A stretch of DNA of 29,058 bases, taken from positions 1 to 29,058 of the forward strand of contig MNIY01000182.1 in assembly GCA_001919995.1 (NCBI GenBank). Reading direction: 5' to 3'. Below the pieces are notes generated by a model. The model was not told the origin of the DNA. It saw nothing but the letters and a program-made list of their open reading frames with translations, and did no database searches. The translations under genes were made by a program, and so were the position numbers. Source of the stretch: Ktedonobacter sp. 13_1_20CM_4_53_11 (GTDB lineage: Bacteria; Chloroflexota; Ktedonobacteria; Ktedonobacterales; Ktedonobacteraceae). Positions 24,807 to 29,058 of the stretch are shown here, piece after piece; positions within the stretch are counted from its first letter, which is position 1, and every line of letters starts with the position of its first letter.

Positions 24807-25175
24807 ATGATGCCTGGACAGAAGATTCTCGTTGTAGATGATAGCTGGACAGAGTTGACCATGATTGCTACTCCACTGCGTAATAGTGGCTTTGAAGTGG
24901 TTACGGCTGTTGACGGTGACGAAGCTGTCGAAAAAGTGTTTAAAGAACATCCACAATGTATCGTACTGGATGTCGTCTTACCAAAACAAAACGGTTTTCA
25001 GTTGTGTCGTAAACTCAAAAGCTCGGAAGCGAGTAGACACATCCCGATTATTTTGTTAACAAGTAAAAATACTCCCCTCGACAAATCCTGGGGGTTAAGA
25101 CAGGGCGCAGATCTGTATATGACAAAGCCATTTAATACCGATGAATTAGTAGCTAGTGTGCGCAGTCTGGTGTAA
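24807..25175 (+). CDS. CheY-like response regulator, PilH type
   Basis: The 122-residue receiver shows ILVVDDSWTELTM, phosphoacceptor Asp53 in CIVLDVVLPKQNG, and Lys104 in YMTKPFNTDELV. The stretch LTSKNTPLDKSWGLRQGAD resembles PilH (and PixH), whose loop has a similar tryptophan-Gly-x-Arg-Gln-Gly pattern. GGAAAGG precedes the ATG by seven bases. In Pil-Chp systems PilH opposes PilG, often acting as a phosphate sink; that role is expected by analogy only. It lies 120 bases after the PilG-like gene. Confidence 0.93.
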   Translation: MMPGQKILVVDDSWTELTMIATPLRNSGFEVVTAVDGDEAVEKVFKEHPQCIVLDVVLPKQNGFQLCRKLKSSEASRHIPIILLTSKNTPLDKSWGLRQGADLYMTKPFNTDELVASVRSLV

Positions 25176-25183
25176 AGAAGCTC

Positions 25184-25204
25184 GGGTACCCGCACTTGGT
25201 ACCC
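25184..25204 (+). promoter_or_regulatory. Hairpin between the PilH-like and CheW genes
   Basis: GGGTACC and GGTACCC form a perfect 7-bp stem around the loop CGCACTT, starting 8 bases after the PilH-like stop. No T-run follows, so it is more likely an mRNA-processing or stabilising element than a terminator. Confidence 0.5.
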
Positions 25205-25230
25205 TCATTACACCTCTAGAGAATATGCCC

Positions 25231-25263
25231 GGCGACTCGTGTTGTCGCCCAAGGAGTTTTTTT
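25231..25263 (+). promoter_or_regulatory. Hairpin and T-run overlapping the CheW ribosome-binding site
   Basis: GGCGAC (25231-25236) pairs with GTCGCC (25244-25249); then comes the AAGGAG ribosome site and a run of seven T before the GTG start at 25264. Structure this close to the site could tune translation or partly terminate transcription, altering the ratio of CheW and receptor to receivers. Confidence 0.45.
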
Positions 25264-25947
25264 GTGGCCAGCGATGATCAAAAAATACGGCAACGGGATG
25301 CTTTGATGCCACAAACTATGTCGGCTTCCCAGCGACCAGGAACTCAATCAAGTGGTCTTTCCCCTGACTTTCACGGGAGTCAGCGAAACTCCCGCGCAAA
25401 TTCCATGCTGGCATTGCAGTCTCAACTTGCTCAAATCTCACAATCTCGCCCTGCTAGCGCCGATCAGGGAGCGATATCAGCTGAGGTTGTCGGTGAGCAA
25501 TACTTGACCTTCTCATTGCTGGATCGAGAGTTTGCCCTTAAAGCTGAACATATTCAGGGTGTAGAACGCTTAGTTGATGTCACCTCTGTTCCCAATGTCG
25601 CACCCTGGGTGAGAGGTGTGATCAATCTGCGCGGCTCGATCGCCTCGGTGGTGGATCTTCGCAGTTTCCTGGATATGGAGCAGCTTCCCTACAATCCACG
25701 GACTCGTTTGTTGTCGGTGCAGTTCAATGAAATGGTGATTTGCCTGGTTGTGGACGGCGTCAGTGAAATGATACCCATTCCTCCTACCTCTATTACCGAC
25801 ATAAGCGTACGCCACGCCACAATACCACAATGGGCTATTCCTTATGCTTTTGGGGTCGCATTGATTGATAGACGTGTGATTGTGTTGATAGATGCTGCAC
25901 GCCTGCTTTTCTCAGATAAAATGCAGCGTTACGAAGCCCTACCATAA
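25264..25947 (+). CDS. CheW-like chemosensory coupling protein (PilI type)
   Basis: CheW adaptors link chemoreceptors to the histidine kinase. The 227-residue protein has a disordered, Ser/Gln-rich N-terminal extension (about 1-78) and a CheW domain (about 79-220) with YLTFSLLDREFALKAEHIQG, the hallmark WVRGVINLRGSIASVVDLR, and LLSVQFNEMVICLVVDGVSE. The GTG at 25264 with AAGGAG seven bases upstream is preferred over the frame's first ATG at 25156, which overlaps the preceding gene and lacks a site. The N-terminal extension is longer than the usual short lead of CheW. It precedes the receptor gene by 56 bases. Confidence 0.92.
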   Translation: MASDDQKIRQRDALMPQTMSASQRPGTQSSGLSPDFHGSQRNSRANSMLALQSQLAQISQSRPASADQGAISAEVVGEQYLTFSLLDREFALKAEHIQGVERLVDVTSVPNVAPWVRGVINLRGSIASVVDLRSFLDMEQLPYNPRTRLLSVQFNEMVICLVVDGVSEMIPIPPTSITDISVRHATIPQWAIPYAFGVALIDRRVIVLIDAARLLFSDKMQRYEALP

Positions 25948-26003
25948 TATTTTTTTTGAACGTGCTAATTATAGACGTATTTTTACACACAGGAGGCCTG
26001 GCG

Positions 26004-28130
26004 ATGAATCCTGATCGCAATAGAGGCGGAATGACTGTTAATGGGCTGATGCAGCTAGGGCTATTTCTTTCAGCCGCAATTCCAGTCATCATGATCGCTT
26101 TTCTGGGAGTATTTGCCTCACAACGAATCCAGAGCAGTAATAACGGCGATTCCACGACTTTTGTACTGGTTGTTGTTGCCTGTGCAATCGTGGCCCTCAT
26201 CGGAGTACTGACCGTCAATTATTTTGTTCAGCGCGAAGTCAAAAGTCGATTACTTGGACTTGTTGACGTCTGCCGTGATTACGCGGGCGGAGATCGCACC
26301 ATTCGCGCTGTGGTCAACGGCGACGACGAGTTCGCTATGCTCTCGATGTCGCTGAATACCCTTCTTGATAATCAAGGAACCTCGCAAAGTGGAGTCTCAT
26401 TTGGCTCCAATGGCAATGATGCTGCTGCGCTACAAGCGCAGATCGAGAAACTGCTCCAGGAAGTTAGCGCCGTCGGTGATGGCGACCTGCGCGTACAGGC
26501 CGAAGTAACACCAGACACCCTCGGCGTTTTGGCCGACTCGTTTAACTATATGATCGAAGAACTTGCCAAGGTCGTCGGACGCGTCCAAACAACAGCTGTG
26601 CAGGTCACTAACGCGACTCGCCGCATCATTGATCGCTCCGATGAACTCACCCAGGCATCTGAAACCCAGGTGGCTCAGATTTCTCAAACGACCGAAGCCG
26701 TCGAAGCGCTGGCTATCTTCATTCAAAACGTGGCTCGCAATGCTCAACTCAGTGCTGAAGCAGCTCAAGAAGCCCTGCGCAACGCCAATAGTGGTCAACG
26801 CTCCGTTCGTCAAACGATTGAAGGTATGGTCGTCATTCGTGAAAACGTCCAGGAAACCTCGAAGAAAATCAAACGTCTCGGCGAGCGCTCCAATGAAATC
26901 GGCGAAATTGTTCGTATCATTGAAGACATCGCCGATCAAACGAACCTGCTTGCTCTCAACGCCGCCATTCAGTCAGCTATGGCCGGTGAGCACGGACGAG
27001 GATTTGCAGTCGTTGCAGACGAAATCCGTCTTCTCGCCGAACGCTCGACTGAGTCTACCAAGCGTATCGATACCCTCGTCAAAAGTATCCAGGGCGATAC
27101 CTATGAAGCTGTTGTAGCTATGGAAGATAGCACGCAAGAGGTCGTGAAAGGTTCGCAACTCGCTGATGAAGCCGGTCGTTCACTTAACTCGATCTACACC
27201 GCCGTCGAACGACAGGCGCAAATGATCGAAAGCATAGCTCGCGCCGCGAATGAACAGACATCGGTCTCTGAAGCTGTCGCTGTTGCCATGGGTCAGATCT
27301 CTGACATCACTCGCCAGACCAACATCGGCACACAGGAAGCCGCCGCCAGTGTGAGCTATCTTGCCGAGCTTACAGAGCAACTACGTGCCTCGGTCTCTAC
27401 CTTCCGCCTACCAGACCGTGGCAACGAGATGATGGCTGCGTTCCCAGGTATGACATCTGTGGCAGAGCTGCAAGGAGGAAATGGTAACCAAATCTTCCCA
27501 CCAGCCCTCGGCCCAGGTCCCGAAAACAACTGGGCGCAAGATTTCGCTGGCAATTTCCCACCACTTCCAGAACCTGGCAACTCGGGTTCGCTGGTCGCAC
27601 TCTCCAGCCGTAATGGACAGTTTTCCTATAATAATCAGCCAGATTTCGGCCAGCCGTCGTTTAGTAGCCAGCCGGACTTTGGTGGGCAGCAATCCTTTGC
27701 TGGCCAGCCCGGCTTTAGTCAGCCGCCCTTTGGTGGCCAGCAGGGGTATGCTAACTCACAGCCGTTTGGTGGTCAGTCATTCTCTGGTCAACAGGGTTTC
27801 AGCGAGCAGCCCTCGTTTAATAACCAGCAGAGCTATGGTGGGCAGCAATTCTTTGGTGCCAACCAGTACCAGCCAGGTTTCGGTGGTCAACAATCTTTCG
27901 ATAATTACCCTGGCTTTGGCGAAGTAAGTGGATTTGAGCAGCCACAGGGCCAACAGAACTTCCCTGCCTCAAACCAGGGAGCCAATCCGCAACAACCAAA
28001 TTCTGGCTCGCTGCAAAACCAGCAGCAAGCACAATTTCAAGCCTCTCGTCAGCGTTGGCAAAGAGGTGCTCAACAGAATCAAAATCAATCGCCGTTTGGT
28101 CAGGATCAGGCTCCATTCCCGAATAATTGA
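26004..28130 (+). CDS. Methyl-accepting chemotaxis protein (PilJ/PixJ-like) with a prion-like C-terminal tail
   Basis: The 708-residue chemoreceptor starts at the ATG at 26004, seven bases after AGGAGG. Two helices (about 16-38 and 53-75) flank an extracytoplasmic loop of only about 15 residues, so there is no classical ligand-binding domain. Two HAMP-like segments (about 76-125 and 145-195) precede the signalling domain, whose tip reads IADQTNLLALNAAIQSAMAG (309-328), closer to PilJ/PixJ than to flagellar receptors. From about residue 540 to the end is a low-complexity tail: by hand count 43 Gln and 26 aromatics in 168 residues, with repeated motifs such as QPDFG, GGQQSF and QPGF. That tail is the unusual part. 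CheA follows directly. Confidence 0.93.
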   Translation: MNPDRNRGGMTVNGLMQLGLFLSAAIPVIMIAFLGVFASQRIQSSNNGDSTTFVLVVVACAIVALIGVLTVNYFVQREVKSRLLGLVDVCRDYAGGDRTIRAVVNGDDEFAMLSMSLNTLLDNQGTSQSGVSFGSNGNDAAALQAQIEKLLQEVSAVGDGDLRVQAEVTPDTLGVLADSFNYMIEELAKVVGRVQTTAVQVTNATRRIIDRSDELTQASETQVAQISQTTEAVEALAIFIQNVARNAQLSAEAAQEALRNANSGQRSVRQTIEGMVVIRENVQETSKKIKRLGERSNEIGEIVRIIEDIADQTNLLALNAAIQSAMAGEHGRGFAVVADEIRLLAERSTESTKRIDTLVKSIQGDTYEAVVAMEDSTQEVVKGSQLADEAGRSLNSIYTAVERQAQMIESIARAANEQTSVSEAVAVAMGQISDITRQTNIGTQEAAASVSYLAELTEQLRASVSTFRLPDRGNEMMAAFPGMTSVAELQGGNGNQIFPPALGPGPENNWAQDFAGNFPPLPEPGNSGSLVALSSRNGQFSYNNQPDFGQPSFSSQPDFGGQQSFAGQPGFSQPPFGGQQGYANSQPFGGQSFSGQQGFSEQPSFNNQQSYGGQQFFGANQYQPGFGGQQSFDNYPGFGEVSGFEQPQGQQNFPASNQGANPQQPNSGSLQNQQQAQFQASRQRWQRGAQQNQNQSPFGQDQAPFPNN
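27600..28050 (+). repeat. Degenerate repeats encoding the receptor's Q/G/F-rich tail
   Basis: Short near-repeats recur throughout: CAGCC followed by a TTT codon, GGTGGTCAG or GGTGGGCAGCA, and GGCCAGCC. They occur in one frame and encode motifs like GGQQ-F and QP-FG with varied codons. The variation in codons indicates selection on the protein, or old expansion, rather than recent slippage alone. Confidence 0.7.
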
Positions 28131-28182
28131 CAGCTATGAGAAATAGTGGAATGTGTAGCTAGAAAAAGTGGGTACGCGCAAA

Positions 28183-29058
28183 ATGTCGGATACATTTGAT
28201 AAACTTTCTGTACTCGATTCGTTTATCGAAGAAGTGAATAGTTATTTGCCAGAAATAGAGTCCAATCTCGAAAGTTTGGCACAGTCGCCCTCTGGCACAA
28301 TGCCCGGCTACATGGACGCTATTGAGGAAACCTATCGCCGTACCCATACTATTGGTGGTTCTGCTTCGATGATGGATTTCCCCGGCTTGGCCCATGTTGC
28401 CCATGGTATGGAAGATATCCTCGGCGATGTATTAGATGGGATATCTACCCTTGATGCTCCTACGATTGGCCTCTTGCAACGATCCCTTGGGAGAATGCAT
28501 AAACTCCTTCAAGGAATACACGCCGGTATCAATGAAGAAGCAGTCATGACTGAAGACGATGCTGATTATGTCCGCTATCGTGCTCTTACAGAATCTTCAG
28601 CTTCAGCGCCATCAGTCGCCAATGGTAATACGCATGGCGCTCCGTTGCTGCCAGCCTCCATTCCATCCCCTGTCGACATGCCAACACAAAGCGCGCCAGC
28701 GGTTTCTTCGATGCCTTCACTTGACGAGGTTTTAGCTTCCTTCCGCACGACGCCTGTAACAGCCGGTGAGGATATAGCATGGCCTGAAGAGTCTGCTCCT
28801 GCTGAACCCGTATCCGCTGACTTTGTCCATCAGCCAGAACAGGTGGTTTCACATCTCCAAGAACAGGTTGCGGAACTTGCTCAACCTGAAACAAGCTTTG
28901 TTCCCGAACCTTCAAATCCAAGTGCCCTGGAAATACTGGCCGCTACCACAGCAACATGGCCAGCCTACTCTCCAAACAACATCGAAAACAGCCCTGCCGG
29001 GTCACCAGCAGCGCCTCCTCATGATGAAAGCGTTTCGCTTCCGGCTTCCGCTAGTGAA
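28183..29058 (+). CDS. CheA-type chemosensory histidine kinase (ChpA/PixL-like), truncated by the window end
   Basis: An open frame of at least 292 codons runs off the window, so only the N-terminal part is visible. It starts with an Hpt domain (about 1-120) whose phosphorylatable His lies in RRTHTIGGSASMMDFPGLAH, a close match to ChpA/PixL-type Hpt domains (HTxKGSA in most relatives, here Gly instead of Lys). A long Pro/Ser/Ala/Glu-rich linker follows from about residue 145. The kinase, CheW-like and receiver domains should lie beyond the window. The ATG at 28183 is preferred to an in-frame GTG at 28168; neither has a strong ribosome site, so translation may depend on the receptor gene 52 bases upstream. 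Confidence 0.88.
   Translation, partial: MSDTFDKLSVLDSFIEEVNSYLPEIESNLESLAQSPSGTMPGYMDAIEETYRRTHTIGGSASMMDFPGLAHVAHGMEDILGDVLDGISTLDAPTIGLLQRSLGRMHKLLQGIHAGINEEAVMTEDDADYVRYRALTESSASAPSVANGNTHGAPLLPASIPSPVDMPTQSAPAVSSMPSLDEVLASFRTTPVTAGEDIAWPEESAPAEPVSADFVHQPEQVVSHLQEQVAELAQPETSFVPEPSNPSALEILAATTATWPAYSPNNIENSPAGSPAAPPHDESVSLPASASE

Noticed and set aside
24800..24809. TATAAT directly before the PilH-like start as a promoter
   Set aside because: No suitable -35 is seen, and it would give almost no leader; it overlaps the ribosome-binding region.
25156..25263. N-terminal extension of CheW from 25156
   Set aside because: It overlaps the preceding gene and spans two hairpins; the GTG at 25264 has the ribosome site.
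27481..27927. A 148-codon frame overlapping the receptor's tail
   Set aside because: It is a frame-shifted reading of the repeat-rich tail region, without a ribosome site or a sensible product.

Overview
This window most likely comes from a bacterial chromosome of the Chloroflexota, perhaps Ktedonobacteria. That is inference from gene content and moderate GC, not from a marker gene. Promoters look sigma70-like (for example TTGACA-N18-TATACT), ribosome sites are GGAGG-like, one protein is a predicted lipoprotein, and the chemosensory genes resemble the Pil-Chp and cyanobacterial Pix systems. No rRNA, tRNA, CRISPR array, transposase or integrase was seen.

Layout. (1) 59-2174, minus strand: acylphosphatase, gatC and gatA, a small translation-quality operon. 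(2) 2426-7101, plus strand: a tightly packed MoxR ATPase, DUF58 protein and membrane transglutaminase set. (3) 7235-8077: an orphan 118-aa protein, then a 69-aa protein with its own strong promoter, leader hairpin and terminator. (4) 8309-10842: an ABC-2 exporter (ATPase and permease) followed by a GNAT acetyltransferase. (5) 10843-14239: a second GNAT, a tiny membrane protein, an MFS transporter and convergent smpB, bracketed on both sides by copies of an unusual palindromic intergenic repeat. (6) 14240-17730: an MMPL/RND transporter translationally coupled to a CrtC/AttH-like lipoprotein. (7) 18078-21679: a GAF/GAF/PAS histidine kinase overlapping an OmpR/KdpE-like regulator. (8) 21892-22734: a response regulator with a degenerate receiver fused to an intact one. 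(9) 22861 to the window end: a chemosensory cluster with a DUF4388 (PATAN) protein, PilG-like and PilH-like receivers, CheW, a chemoreceptor and the start of a CheA-type kinase with an N-terminal Hpt domain.

The last block is the most interesting. Its order matches pilG-pilH-pilI-pilJ-chpA and pixG-H-I-J-L. The PixG/PatA architecture (PATAN plus receiver) appears split into two genes overlapping by one base. The chemoreceptor has almost no extracytoplasmic part and ends in a roughly 170-residue tail rich in Q, G, N, S and regularly spaced F/Y, resembling eukaryotic prion-like or FG-repeat sequences. Other points of interest are the intergenic repeat family and the independently transcribed 69-aa protein.
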